64,000 nucleotides of DNA from Malus domestica (taxonomy: Eukaryota; Streptophyta; Magnoliopsida; Rosales; Rosaceae): the NCBI RefSeq assembly GCF_042453785.1, contig NC_091666.1, positions 24,882,501 through 24,946,500 of the forward strand, written 5' to 3'. How positions within the stretch are numbered: position 1 is the stretch's first letter; every line of letters starts with the position of its first letter. Shown here in pieces: positions 46,001 to 56,906 of the stretch. Made by a program: the position numbers and the translations under genes. Under the pieces are notes generated by a model. That model searched no databases. It was not told where the DNA came from and saw nothing but the letters and a program-made list of their open reading frames with translations.

Positions 46001-47213
46001 GGGACCTTAATTCGCTCCAACCTTTTCTTCCGGCAGAGGATCTCAATGCCATTAAGGATACTTTATTGGTGATTTGAGGAGTGAGGATCGGTTCATTTGG
46101 CCGGGGACCAAGAATGGGCAGTATTCGGTGAAGACCGGGTATCACTGGGGGCATGCCTGTTTCAATCTCCCGATGGCTTTGCATTCCCGTGCTCCCATTG
46201 TTATCCCAAGCCGGGTTTGGAAGCTTATCTGGAAACTTAGAGTACCGGCAAAGATCAAACATTTTATGTGGAAATCCCTCCATGGTGCTCTCCCTACGAT
46301 GTCTGAGTTGTTTAAAAAACGGTCTATGCCTTATCCAAATTGCCCCATTTGTCATAATCAGGAAGAATCTGTCGAGCACTTATTGTTATTTTGCCCTTGG
46401 GTGGAACCCGTTTGGTTTGGTGGTGCTCTCAATCTCCGGATTGCGAGGACCGAGGTTTCAAACTGGGTGGAGTGGTTCATTTCTGCTTCAAATGTCCTTG
46501 GCGGTCCAAATGATGACAGGTTGTCTCTCATTTCGTTTGTTGCCTTTTCGTGCTGGCACATTTGGAAAACCAGGTGCAATTTTGTGTATAACAACAGCCT
46601 TATCAATCCCTCTCAGGTGCTGTGGGCTATTTCCAACTCGGCTAGTGCTTTTTTCGAAGCTGTCCGTAGGAACTCGGACCTCCCTGTCCGTCGAACTGTG
46701 GCTACTCCGGAGGCCAGATGGGCCACTCCTCCTCTGCAGTACACGAAAATTAACGTTGACGCCAGCTGGTCAGCGTTAACGCGTGCTGGTTTCGTTGGCA
46801 TTGTTCTGCGGGATGCTGGGGGTTCCTTCGTGGCTGCAATCAGACATTCTATCACGGCTCCTTGCGTGAATGCTGCTGAAGCAATGGCCATTTCTATGGG
46901 TTGTCAATTTGGGTTAGCTCTGGGACTTCAAAAGGTAATCGTTGAGTCTGACTCTCAAGATTCTATTAGCTCTCTTTCGGTTTCTCTTAGGATGGGCAGT
47001 TGGGAAGCCTTTCCTTCTTTAGTGAAAGCTAAGAGGTTAGGAGAGTCTTTCCAGGACTGTCGCTGGTCTTGGATTCCAAGATCAGCCAATATGGCGGCGG
47101 ACTCTCTGGCGTCGCATCGGTGTGTGGAGATGTGCGATGTTTCATGGGTCAATAGACCCCCATCTTCTCTGGTTTTTGTGCTCCATTGTGATGGTTTACC
47201 CTGTCCTCCATAA
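43074..47213 (+). pseudogene. LINE ORF2: endonuclease, reverse transcriptase, RNase H (disabled)
   Basis: The endonuclease begins FWNCRGLGSD and LSETK (43080-43195) and continues with GDFNEF and GSDHCPI. The reverse transcriptase (44401-45600) has GSDGFQ, RPISLCNFSYK, KLDMHKAYDRVEW, RQGDPLSPYLF and the catalytic FADD (45124-45135). A zf-RVT segment (HFMWKSLHGALPT ... CPICHNQEESVEHLLLFCP) and an RNase H domain (VDASWS; AEAMAISMGC; ESDS) follow to 47213. Disabling changes: a frame change in a G run near 43210, TAG at 43285-43287, TGA at 44173-44175, TGA at 44395-44397, and a frame change near 46065. The catalytic motifs themselves remain, so the loss is recent compared with 19840-20395. Confidence 0.92.
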
Positions 47214-47416
47214 GGTTTTTTGGGGCGCAGTGGAGGGGGCAACATGCTAGCTTGGCTATTATGTCTTCCTTGTAACTCCCTCTTCTGTTCGCTGTTTCTG
47301 TTTTCTTTCCTGTTTGCTTGCCTTGTTGTGGGCTTTCTCTGTTTTTGCTGGCATCTTTGCCCGGGTAATGTATCCCTGCTTCCAAAAAATAAAAAAGAAG
47401 AACAAACCATCAATTT

Positions 47417-48000
47417 CGTAATTGTAAAACCCCTTAATTTTCTCATTGAAAACACGAAGTTAATTAATTTTTTTTCATTCAAATTTCGTACTGGAGCTTT
47501 ACCCATATGAATGAGTAATATTTGTACCCATACTTTGTTCTGTTTTATTTATAAAGAGAAGTACTCTATATACATTGCACATATTAGAAAATAAGCATCA
47601 AATAATCTAAAATTAGTTGACAATGGGTGAAAGATTCAACATTATTTAAGGGGTGGCGATGTGGGAGATAAAAAGAGGTGTGTGGATAACATCACCCTGT
47701 TTAAATTATAAGGCAAAGTTTTAATTCGCCGATGTTGGGATAATTTACACTTTTAACACATTTCTTATGGGTCGTTTAGCATCCAACTCAAAACTAGCTA
47801 ATTTAAAATGAGTAAAGAGTGCTAAAATAGTTTAAATTATTAGGCAACGTTTTAACTGCGTAGAGTCGTACTAGCTATCCCAACTTTTCCTCGCTAACAT
47901 GATTGAGTAGATTGAAAAAAACTTAAGGTTACACCCCAAAACCTAGTAGCAATGGGAGAGCAGACAAACTCCTTATAAATTTATGCAATTTTCCTTAATT
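47417..48000. other. Intergenic DNA with a palindromic repeat
   Basis: Near 47640-47697 ('ggggtggcgatgtggg ... gaggtgtgtggataacatcaccc') resembles one arm of the MITE at 9029-9173. No gene. Confidence 0.4.
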
Positions 48001-48200
48001 TTTTTATGTGATACTCTTGAACGTGTGATGAAGTTTTAAGAGTAAAATGTGGATAATTTACTTAGATGATATAGAGCACGTGTGACAGTGGGCTTCACAC
48101 ATGGACAACCTAGCCAATCTAGACCCTGAAACTATATTGTCAATGAAAAATGTAATCCAAACTCTTTATAACTCTATACAAGGTTCCTCAGCCTATGTTT
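48001..48200 (-). mobile_element. Degenerate TRIM fragment
   Basis: The plus strand has 'gaacgtgtgatgaagttttaag', 'agcacgtgtgacagtgggcttcacaca' and 'ctctttataactctatacaag', the reverse of the TRIM interior and LTR phrases seen at 34445 and 37871. Boundaries are vague. Confidence 0.45.
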
Positions 48201-49039
48201 GGGTGAGATTTCCATGTCCTAGTGAATTGAGTCCAAGTTAGTAAGGAATGAACCATAAAATGCAGATATTAGGGGATTAGCAATTTCATCTTTGAAAACT
48301 ACAAAGTCATGTGAAAGAGATTTGTAAATTGCTACTTAAAAGGTGTCATTTGCAAATCCCCCTCAGTTTTTTGTAATGCTCATAAAGAGCATTGCTAATC
48401 CTCTCTATTTGCGATTTACGGTCCATTCCTTAATAATTCGAACTCAATTTTTTGAAATTTGGAAGTCCCTCATCTAAATACAGCCTTAATTCCTTAATAT
48501 GAAACTTTTTGACTTGTAGCTCGCATTCTCACGCGGATAACATAAGAACTACATTGAATGTAAGTAAATAAGATTTAAACTTGGCGCATATATATATGTC
48601 AACAAAATATTGCCATATCCGTTGAAACTTTAAACATATGACTAATTATTGAAAGAAAAAAAAGACTATTAGTTTGTGTCCGATTATTGTTTAATAAATT
48701 AATTACGTACGTAGTGTTTGGTACATATAACCTATGCCACAAAGTATTCTATTGAGTTTTCCCATTTCATCTTCTAGCTTGACTAAACTACTTAATTCGA
48801 CACAATGGGTAAATCTCTGAAAGCATGCACATGTAGCTACATTTATCAATTCTCCTACATCACGCTCTTTCTATTACATGATCCTCTAGTACGAATAATA
48901 CAATAGCTAATCTTACGAATTGAAACTTATCCTCACATTAGCTAGCATCTTACTCTAACACAAGGGTGTATATTCCTAACTTAATTTAGTCTTGTTTTCT
49001 TTTCGTTTGAAGATCATAGCTAGAGATAAAAGCATCATC
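48201..49039. other. Intergenic DNA, no gene seen
   Basis: 48240-48470 includes an imperfect inverted arrangement ('gaatgaaccataaaatgcagatatt' versus 'atttgcgatttacggtccattcctt'), a possible MITE. No gene. Confidence 0.4.
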
Positions 49040-49372
49040 TGTGAGGATTTGGAGTTTTGTCCAACATCAGAAAGTTAAGAGATTTTGTATATACATATCA
49101 GAAGTTTGACTACTTATATTGCTAATTGATCTTATAGTGAAACCTTATGTTTCTTCATGGTATTCGAGAAAGTTTGGAGCATGTGTAAACGGTCCATGGC
49201 CACACACATACTCCACGTTACCTGACATGTGTTGTCCATGTGTTCGAATTGAGTATTGCCACATGTGAGGGGGCACGTGAGGACGTGCAATTTTATTTCA
49301 TATCAACAAATTAAGCACATTGCATGTATTTATAAGGAGTTAGGTGATTATTCGTATAGATTTTTTGGCCAT
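49040..49372 (+). mobile_element. Diverged TRIM element
   Basis: LTR-like 49040-49157 ends 'ttatgtttcttca'. TGGTATTCGAGAAAG follows as a mutated primer-binding site (49158-49172). The interior has 'ccacacacatactccacg' and 'acatgtgttgtccatgtgttcgaattgag'. The purine stretch GTGAGGGGGCA stands before the second LTR-like part (about 49281-49372). Same order as 37871-38205 with more substitutions. Confidence 0.7.
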
Positions 49373-49376
49373 TTTG

Positions 49377-49432
49377 AGAGAGAGAGAGAGAGAAGCAGTA
49401 TATGGGATATTTTCACTTCATCCTCATGCTCT

Positions 49433-49465
<33 letters not shown>

Positions 49466-49500
49466 GTTATGGGATATTTTCACTTGATCCTCATGCTCTA
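49377..49500. repeat. Tandem duplication led by (GA)n tracts
   Basis: Two units of ~60-65 bp, each a GA run followed by 'agcagt(at)atgggatattttcactt.atcctcatgctcta'. The GA runs differ in length (about 16 and 29 bases). Confidence 0.85.
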
Positions 49501-50072
49501 ATCTTATCTTTATTGGTAAAGGGGTTGCTTTTTCCACACCATAATTGGTACGTACACGTTAGGTGAAGTTGTGAACCAAGCCAAGAATGTTACTGTTTAT
49601 GGACACTAGAATAACAAATTTGTACCAATGTCATAAACTCATGACCAAGCCAACGATATGTTTTATATAGTGCTTAGCAGGTTTAATACACACTCATCTA
49701 CAATATTGACATCATGATGATCAATTGCCATGATACCAAATATACGATCAAAAGTCAGCAACATGTTATCATTGAAGCTTAACCTAAGGACATAATTACA
49801 GGTTAGAAATTAAGAGCATGCATGTGACAGCCCTCAAAAAATTCGACAACAAATTAACTCACTTTAATGGAAAGACATGTTTATTTAAGTAAAGATAATG
49901 GTATGACAATGCCACACTATCTCAGTTATCACCTAATTCATTTATTATTTATTATTCATTACAAGTATTCTCATTTAAACATAAACGTACGTACGCACTT
50001 CCTATATATATTTCTTATAGGTTAAGCTACTATATATCGTATATAGTATATATGTCGTTTCAAGTGCTTCCC
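49501..50072. other. Downstream flank of the NAC gene
   Basis: No gene seen. It probably holds the 3' untranslated region of the NAC gene (minus strand). Confidence 0.4.
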
Positions 50073-51472
50073 TTACACCGACAAGTGGCAAAGCGGGTCC
50101 GATGATGACGGTGATGACGACGATTTGGTGAAGTTCCACAGATCATTCTCGTTGTTGTATACTTCGGATTGATGATCGGATGATCTACTTGTACGTAGGT
50201 ATGGATATGATAGCTGTACGTCATTGTCTTGATCATTAGGATGAGGAGAAGAACAAAAGGCCATGTTTGGATCGCCAAAGCAAGACAAGTGTTTTGGTGT
50301 CTCTTGATCTTGGCCATTGAGTTGACCTAGTTGGGATGCCACAAGCCTATCAAGGGTAGCCCAGTCATTTAGCCTTGTTTTGGGGTACTCATGATCATCG
50401 ACTAGGTCATTATTGTGACAACCATTGCTTGGTTGGTTTGTTGAAGAAGGCTCAGTTTCTATGAACATGTCGTCAATGGCCGAATAGCAAGCTTTGAAGC
50501 TACGTTCCTGATCGAAAGTGGGAAGGTTTGGAAGAGTTGGGCTCTCAAGCCTTGGCAGATGCATAAATCTTTCTGAGATGTTATTCATGGTTAAGGATTG
50601 ATCATGATTTTCCAGCTTGCAAGTAGTCCTTCCCATGTACATCAGTATTTGATCAAGAACACCATCGTTTCTTGAACCATGCATTTGGTTGTTTGATGAG
50701 TCCATGGAGAAGGAGGCTTTAGGGCTCTCTAAAGCTTTCTGATAGTTCTTCTTCTTGAATACCCGGCAGACCACCCACCCTTCTTCGGTCATCGACTCCC
50801 CCATTGAGCTAGAAACCTGTATGAATACACATATAGTACGTACTGAATGTATGAGAATATCAATAATTGTGTACACACAGAAGTATGTATGTGAAGAAGA
50901 ATATTATAAGGGGATAGTTACCTTCCTACTATGATCCAGTGAGATTTAAACAGAGGTAGTTTTGATATGTTAAAGAGAAGCGTATACGTATAATAAATAA
51001 ATAGTACTTTGTGCAATCGACACAAGAATGCAAATTGGTGTTTGATTATTCTTGGAATAAATGAAGTGTTTGAAAATTTCGATTGTGTGAAAGTTGAAGA
51101 AATGGGGGGACTAAAAACTTACGGTGGTTTCATGAGTGTTGCTTTCATCAAGCCTATATTCATGCATGATCCAATCTGACTTTTGTCCATGAGGAGCTCG
51201 ACCCTTATAAAACACAAGTGTCTTCCTCAATCCAATTCTTTTGAAGCCGCTATAGATGATCTTGTCCCGCCCGGTGGCCTTCCAAAACCCAGCAGTGGTT
51301 GCCCGATTGGTTCGAGTTCCGGTTGGGTATTTCTTGTCCTTGTGACTGAAGAAGTACCAATCATTTTGTGGAGTGGAACCTATTTTGCACTTCTCTGCAT
51401 TATGTCACAAAAATGAATGAACCAATCCGATTTCCATGAACCGTGACTCTTATTTATGAAAATTTTACGATG

Positions 51473-51507
<35 letters not shown>

Positions 51508-51694
51508 CTTGAATGTCCCATGGCTCAAGCTTATTAAGATCAACTTCTCGAATTACATCAAGATCAATCCTCTCAAAGGCAACTTTCTTCCTAAGATAGT
51601 AGTGAAGAAGCTCCTCTTCGGTTGGATGGAACCGGAAACCTGGGGGAACTTGAGATTGACCATTTATTGATAGACTCATTTGATCATCTGACAT
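50073..51694 (-). CDS. NST1: NAC transcription factor, NST1-like (secondary wall regulator)
   Basis: Minus-strand exons 51694-51508, 51394-51123 and 50816-50073 join in frame to 400 residues. The NAC domain occupies ~16-170: [81 protein letters not shown] and [14 protein letters not shown]. The variable C-terminal part has [25 protein letters not shown] and the end [10 protein letters not shown], which I associate with the NST1/NST3/SND1 group rather than other NACs. These nuclear factors switch on secondary-wall genes through MYB46-type targets in fibres and anthers. A second in-frame Met (M6) lies at the more usual family start. A likely TATA box is at 51838-51831. A long AT microsatellite sits beside the intron 1 donor. 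Confidence 0.93.
51478..51503. repeat. (AT)n microsatellite at the start of NAC intron 1
   Basis: On the transcribed strand the intron begins GTAC and then about 13 AT units. Intron 1 is only 113 bp, so the repeat makes up nearly a quarter of it. Confidence 0.9.
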
Positions 51695-51830
51695 TATATC
51701 AAAGATAAAAACAGAGAGACAAAATATTGGTAGTGATGAGAGAATTGGAGATGACGAGAAGCGAATCGAATTGAAGGAGAAAACACAAAGGAGGGGTTTG
51801 ATTTCGTAAAGGGTACACCGCAGTCATGAT

Positions 51831-51838
51831 TATTTATA
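51831..51838 (-). promoter_or_regulatory. Probable TATA box of the NAC gene
   Basis: TATAAATA on the minus strand, 137 bases before the start codon at 51694, a normal spacing for a plant promoter with a ~100-base leader. Confidence 0.6.
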
Positions 51839-52504
51839 ATGGGAGTAGTGCATGGAAGGGTCCAAAAATGCATGAAAAGCTTAGGTATCATGGTTATTAG
51901 TGTACTTAGAGTGGGGTCCATCCCTTGAAGAAGAGCCAACCACCTAAACTGTAGAGACTGAAGAGTGAGAGAAAGGTTTAGGAGAAATTGTGTATCGACA
52001 TCATTCGTTACGTGATTTATTATTTTAAATTCCGAATATTATTTAAAACTCGACATTAAGGAGACTGAAGTTCTACTTATTCTAAAATGGTGGTTTGTGA
52101 AAAGTGTGTAGAGAGAACGATTGATGCAGTGGATTGAGATACGTGGATTTCAATACTATTATTTTCTAAATTTCGCCAACTTCTCCTCAACATGGGATTT
52201 CAATACTTTTATTTCAATTTTTAAATTTTAATTAGTTTAGCTTTTTTTATTTGGTTTCCCTTGACAAAATTATCCCTGCTACTTTGTTTCTATTATTTTC
52301 AATCAGTTGTATTCTTTTTTTTTTGTTTTAAAGATTTTTACGTCCAAATTTTTTGGTGAAGCCTTGAGACACTAAAGTAGTTTTCTGGCATTCTAATTTT
52401 TTTAGAGTCAATGAACAAAAAAAATGAAGGTTATAATTTGGGTGTAATAGATATATTATATTAGTGGTGTTTGGATACGCTAAAAATCTCTTCTCTCTTA
52501 GACA
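51839..52504. other. Upstream region of the NAC gene
   Basis: Probable promoter; no coding frame. I saw no motif specific enough to call beyond the TATA box. Confidence 0.4.
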
Positions 52505-52655
52505 TCGAGAGATTTTTCGGTGTGCCAGAAATGCGACTCGATATACTGAGTGTAATACAATAAATTAGAAACTTGAAAACAAAATTTCTAACCAATTATA
52601 TTATGATCCTATACGGACCGTGCTTTCGACACACTAAATTTTTTTATCGAGGTCT
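52505..52655. mobile_element. MITE related to 39541-39720
   Basis: Starts 'gagagatttttcggtgtgcc' and ends 'cgacacactaaatttttttatcg', an inverted pair. It shares its left end and inner phrase 'tgtaata.aa.taa.tta.aaacttgaaa' with 39551-39710. Confidence 0.55.
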
Positions 52656-52875
52656 AGAAGCTGGTGGACTAGTCTAATATAGGTTGTAAAATGGGGTCCA
52701 CATGAAAAAATGCGTTAGAGGCATCAATATTATTGTGAAGTCAGTGTGTGGGGGGGGCACACATACATCTCAACTGTGACCCTCGACCTTAATATCTATA
52801 TGAAAAGCACCTCTAAAACCACCACTAGCTAGGCACTATATTCCTCTTTGATCAATCCCTCCATTGTCTTCCTCA

Positions 52876-52880
<5 letters not shown>

Positions 52881-52924
<44 letters not shown>
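52881..52924. repeat. (CT)n microsatellite
   Basis: About 22 CT units. The surrounding 52829-53098 minus-strand frame is driven by this repeat and is not called as a gene. Confidence 0.9.
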
Positions 52925-52925
<1 letters not shown>

Positions 52926-53300
52926 ACTAAGAAGACTTGTGCAACCACCTCAACGACAAGAAGGGCAAGAGAGAGACAGAGATGATGGGGTCGGAGCCAC
53001 TGAGCTTTCATATGGTCCCTCATCAGAAAAAAGACATGATGACCTTTCGTGCCGGAGAGATTTAAATTAGTTGTGGATCGAATGTGGTATGTGCGCAATG
53101 TGGATCTCCTATATATTTTAATACAGTTACACTAAACATATATTGCATTTCACCATGTGAGAGGCTAGGCTCCACATAAACTTAATGATTCAACAACACT
53201 GTAAATAACATTACTAAATTATAAATGATCATCATAAAGTGGTATTATATTTATGTTCAAGGTACAAACAAACTGCACAAATGAATGAGTGCAGTACATG

Positions 53301-53461
53301 CTATATCAGGAAATCTGGCTGGACTATACAGGAACATGTGGAATAAGTCCAGTGCCCTATTTCATCGTGAAGTACTTGCATGGGGTACGTTTTATCATCC
53401 ATATTTGTATGAATGGTACTGATGAACCCCTTTGCAATATCCTCCGGATCTTGTCTACATG
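53301..53461 (-). other. Exon-like open segment, unrecognised
   Basis: After an AG acceptor (TCATGTAG, minus strand) the frame reads QDPEDIAKGFISTIHTNMDD and KTYPMQVLHDEIGHW, then reaches a stop. The composition looks protein-like, but I know no family with it and found no neighbouring exon. Confidence 0.2.
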
Positions 53462-53605
53462 AATAACATATGTAACTGTTGATTCTTTCAACCACGCTTG
53501 TGGTATTTTACATATTATTAGTAAAATAATTTCTAAATTTACGAAAGGGAGGATTGAAATTCAAGTTTAGAGGCGAACATGTTACCTTAGTCAACTAACA
53601 TACCC

Positions 53606-54196
53606 ACATCTACACAGGGCTGTCTCTGAGATTTCGGGAGCCCTATGCGAAATTTATAAAGGGTCCCATTTTTAAGATAGTTTTTATTTTTTTAAAGTAG
53701 GACAATATATTGGTACTAGAAAATAATAACATAAATCAAAACAAACTTTAGGACTTACTGTAAGTTTACAAATGTCATTAAATAAGTAAAAAGAGTTACA
53801 AATATAATCTTCATGCTGAATAATACATAACAGTTCAATCTTAAGCAACCAAATAAAGAAAGAAAAAAAGCTTAAAAAACTATAACCTTAAAGTTTCACT
53901 TGAATATATAGCATTATTATACAATAAAATTGAAAAGAAAATCATTTTTTAAGGTGTTGTTATTGGCTCTCCTACTATCTCATTGTGCACTCCAATTTTT
54001 TTTATTTGGAAAGAAAATAAAATTTACACTTATAAAAAGTACACTATAAGATTTTAAAGTGCTAATAAAAGTATTTTTAATATATAAAATTATAACATAT
54101 AAATATAAGATACCAAAATTTTTTGGGGGCCCTTCAAATTTGGGGCCATGTGCGATTGCACTTTTTGCTCCCCCTCAACGCCGCCTCTACATCTAC
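53606..54196. mobile_element. Non-autonomous hAT element with 8-bp target duplication, copy 2
   Basis: Element 53614-54188 (575 bp); ACATCTAC is duplicated exactly at 53606-53613 and 54189-54196. It is an inverted copy of 32616-33174, with similarity along its whole length ('aggtgttgttattggctct', 'tactagaaaataataaca', 'gatttcgggagccc'). Confidence 0.9.
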
Positions 54197-54418
54197 AATA
54201 GTTCGAGTAATACTAAACAGGAAAAATATAACCATGTATGAATTACTATATAGATTTGGTCAAGTTCCATTTTATTCATTTTTTTCTCCTTCATATTTTG
54301 CAACTATGGGATAAAACACATACAAGTGGATTATGCTAGTTTGATTACAAATTAAACAGCTCATCTCCTCCTCTCACATTCTCTTATTTTGTCGTTCTCT
54401 TGCTATAAAAAATTAATA

Positions 54419-54520
54419 TAAGATGTTGACGTGACTTAACCGTGACCATTCAAATAGGAAAGGAGGGAAGGAGAGGGAAAAAAGAGGAGAGAAAATCCTA
54501 TTCTGCCTACCGGCGGCTAA
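54419..54520. mobile_element. Partial relative of the MITE at 1192-1411
   Basis: 'atgttgacgtgacttaaccgtgacca' followed by a GA/GGG-rich arm parallels the right arm of the element at 1192-1411. No full inverted pair or duplication. Confidence 0.5.
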
Positions 54521-54702
54521 TGTTAAGGCCTACAGCTAGCTAGGAAGGTAAATTCTAGGCCTACCGGCGGCTAATTTTAAGGGCCTACATATATATATAT
54601 ATATGAAAGTAAATTCTAAGTATTCATACAGGGACGTCGATTATGACTACGTGTGTATGGCCGTGAACGTAAAGTTGGCTGTTGGTGCAAGACTTGGAGA
54701 CA

Positions 54703-54744
<42 letters not shown>
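54516..54744. repeat. Short tandem duplication and two (AT)n tracts
   Basis: The phrase 'cctaccggcggctaat.ttaag' occurs twice (about 54508 and 54559), each followed by '...gtaaattcta'. (AT)n tracts at about 54588-54603 and 54704-54744. Confidence 0.7.
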
Positions 54745-54747
<3 letters not shown>

Positions 54748-55289
54748 ATATTCAAAGGTTGATAGAAGACCTTAAATCAAAACTTATACATTTTTTCTTC
54801 ATACAATCGAGTGAGTGATCTCCAGTTGGCACGTACGAATTTGTGAAAGCTTAATTATGAAAATATTTTCTTGTACAAGGTTTTTGTTATATCTAAAATA
54901 ATTTATGCTCAAAAGTTGTTTTTGGGTTTGCTAGGAACTACTATATGCAGAGCACTTTGTTTATAAGCGCTTCTATTATGAAAATGTTAAAATTTTATAA
55001 AAAAATCAAGTGCTTTTTAAGAAAGCAATTGGAAGTGTTATTTTAAAAAAGTATCCATACAACCCATATGCACTTTCAAGTTTTTTCTATCAACGTACAC
55101 ATAAGTGCATTTCCTTGCTCAAAATACACTTTATAGCCCTTTCACAAACAAATTTCAAGTAGTCTATTGCTTTGTCATTTGTCTTTTTATATTTTGTGGA
55201 AGTAGTGAGCTCTGTTCTCTACTTGTTTTTTTTTTTTTTCAAAATCTTCCATGAGGAATGAGTTCCACACATGTCCTGTAATATATAAC
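54745..55289. other. Intergenic DNA, no gene seen
   Basis: AT-rich sequence without supported features. Confidence 0.45.
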
Positions 55290-55598
55290 AATAATGTTAT
55301 TTTTACCATATTTTGGTGCCACAATTGTATACCACCTTAGGTGACATCTAATGTGGATAGTCACATCATCTAAATTAATTAGCATGTAATTTCAAAACTT
55401 TAATCAATAATTAATAAAAAGATTGTTAATTAAATGATGATTGTGGTATACGAGGAGTTTCCTTCTTCCATCTAAGATTATTTAAGTGTTTTAATTAATA
55501 AAAAGATTGAAATTAAATGATGTAGCTTGTCCAACTCATCTACCACCTAAGATGGTAAAGAAATGTGGAATGAAATTGTGGTAAGAATAGCATTACTC
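55290..55598. mobile_element. MITE-like element
   Basis: Left 'taatgttatttttaccatattttgg' faces right 'gaaattgtggtaagaatagcatta'. Inner halves repeat 'ttaattaataaaaagattg.taattaaatgatg'. No gene. Confidence 0.5.
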
Positions 55599-55894
55599 AA
55601 TATATAATGTTTCCAACCCCTTGTGAAAGTTAGGAAACACAAAGTTGAATTTAAAGTAAGAGAAATTAGGTTTCTATTCATTTTTTATTTTATTTTATTG
55701 ATTGAAATTTTTTTTCCTTTTAATTTTTATCAAGGTTATTTAATTTTTATTCATGTCATTATTTCAATAATAATGTATTTACATGTTAGCATATTTAAAT
55801 TTTATTTCTTAAATATATCCATTTAGTATTAGAAATATTACATTTGGTATATTTATATTTATGGCTAAAATTTGTGCCATATTTATGCCATATG
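55599..55894. other. Intergenic DNA, no gene seen
   Basis: AT-rich, without supported features. Confidence 0.4.
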
Positions 55895-56057
55895 TCACTT
55901 AGAACAACGGTCTAGTGGTATTCCTCTTCACTTGCAAGTGACAGGACTTAGGTTCGATTTTCTGTAAATGCGAATTTTTGAACCACATTATTGCTAGCCC
56001 ATTGTGAGGCTAAGCCCATCCCCCCTAGTGTAGGTAATATCATCTGTTAAAAAAAAA
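55895..56057 (+). mobile_element. tRNA-derived SINE, family 1 (full copy)
   Basis: A-box-like 'ggtctagtggtattcc', B-box-like GGTTCGATTTT (from 55951), the 3' phrase 'taggtaatatcatctgtt' and an A tail. Homologous to 908-1077. Confidence 0.72.
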
Positions 56058-56545
56058 TATTGTACCATCTATTCCAATTTTAATTTGTACCCATTTTCAG
56101 TTTGCGACTATTTTCTTAAATTATATCAGTTTCCTTTATAGTTTGATTTGTACCCATATATTTAATTTCTTTCTATGCCTATATTTTTAAACTTTTATTT
56201 GTACTCATAATTTTTTTTTTAATCTTTTATTTGTAGTCATAATTTATTTATAAGTACGCATTTTCCTAAAAAAAACCACTTGTTATGTAAAATGTATTAT
56301 TTTTTTTAGTAAAATGTATGCATTTTTTTAATGTAAAATTTATTCACTTTTTTTAACTAAAATATGTATTAAAAATCCTTACAGGTATAAACTTTGCATG
56401 ATCATTGGGAGGAGTTATTAATTTTTTAATTAATATTAGAATTTAACATTTTATTTTCAGTCAAAGTATTCAAATTAATAAAGTTTCCGTTTAAGATTTT
56501 AGTAAGTTAAGTTCTGGTAAGCAAAATTTTCATTTAAAATATATC
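56058..56545. other. Intergenic DNA, no gene seen
   Basis: Very AT-rich; homopolymer A/T runs; no gene. Confidence 0.45.
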
Positions 56546-56637
56546 TTTTTTTTTTAACAAACGATATTATCTACACTAAAGAATAGGTGAACTAAGCATC
56601 ACAATAGACTAATAATAATGTGGTTCAAATTCGCATT
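56546..56637 (-). mobile_element. tRNA-derived SINE, family 1 (5'-truncated)
   Basis: The minus strand reads 'gcgaatttgaaccacattatt ... gtagataatatcgtttgtt' then an A run, matching only the 3' half of the family. Confidence 0.65.
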
Positions 56638-56906
56638 TGAACTTCATGCAGATCTCCATTGACCAAAATATACTCCAATCCAAAGAATAAATGGTTTTCA
56701 GTACTCCCTTGATTTGAGAGACCGGAAAGTAGTTGAATTTTACACATTCTTAAATCTGAAATTATTACATCCAAAAAAAATCTGATACTCATTTTACCAT
56801 ATTTAAACTTTTGTAAAAAAAATAATCGTCTCTCTCTCTTTCTTCTTCAATTCCTTTTCTTCTTAGTATGCCTCTCCTCCCTCTCTGCCCAGTCTCTTCA
56901 CCAAAA

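Larger units (their letters stand above)
40957..47416 (+). mobile_element. LINE retrotransposon unit with perfect 16-bp target duplication
   Basis: AACAAACCATCAATTT is present exactly at 40957-40972 and 47401-47416. Between them lie a 5' region, ORF1 (41863-43077), ORF2 (43074-47213, broken) and an A-rich 3' end (about 47383-47400). Plant L1-type LINEs copy themselves by target-primed reverse transcription and leave such duplications. The left end is odd: it starts with a T run (40971-40983) and the minus strand of 40973 to about 41220 ends like a LINE 3' tail (GGCATCTTTGCCCTGG... then A run), resembling the true 3' end (GGCATCTTTGCCCGGG...). Confidence 0.92.

Noticed and set aside
52829..53098. 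89-codon minus-strand frame
   Set aside because: Its end is a (RE)n run encoded by a CT microsatellite; no conserved part.
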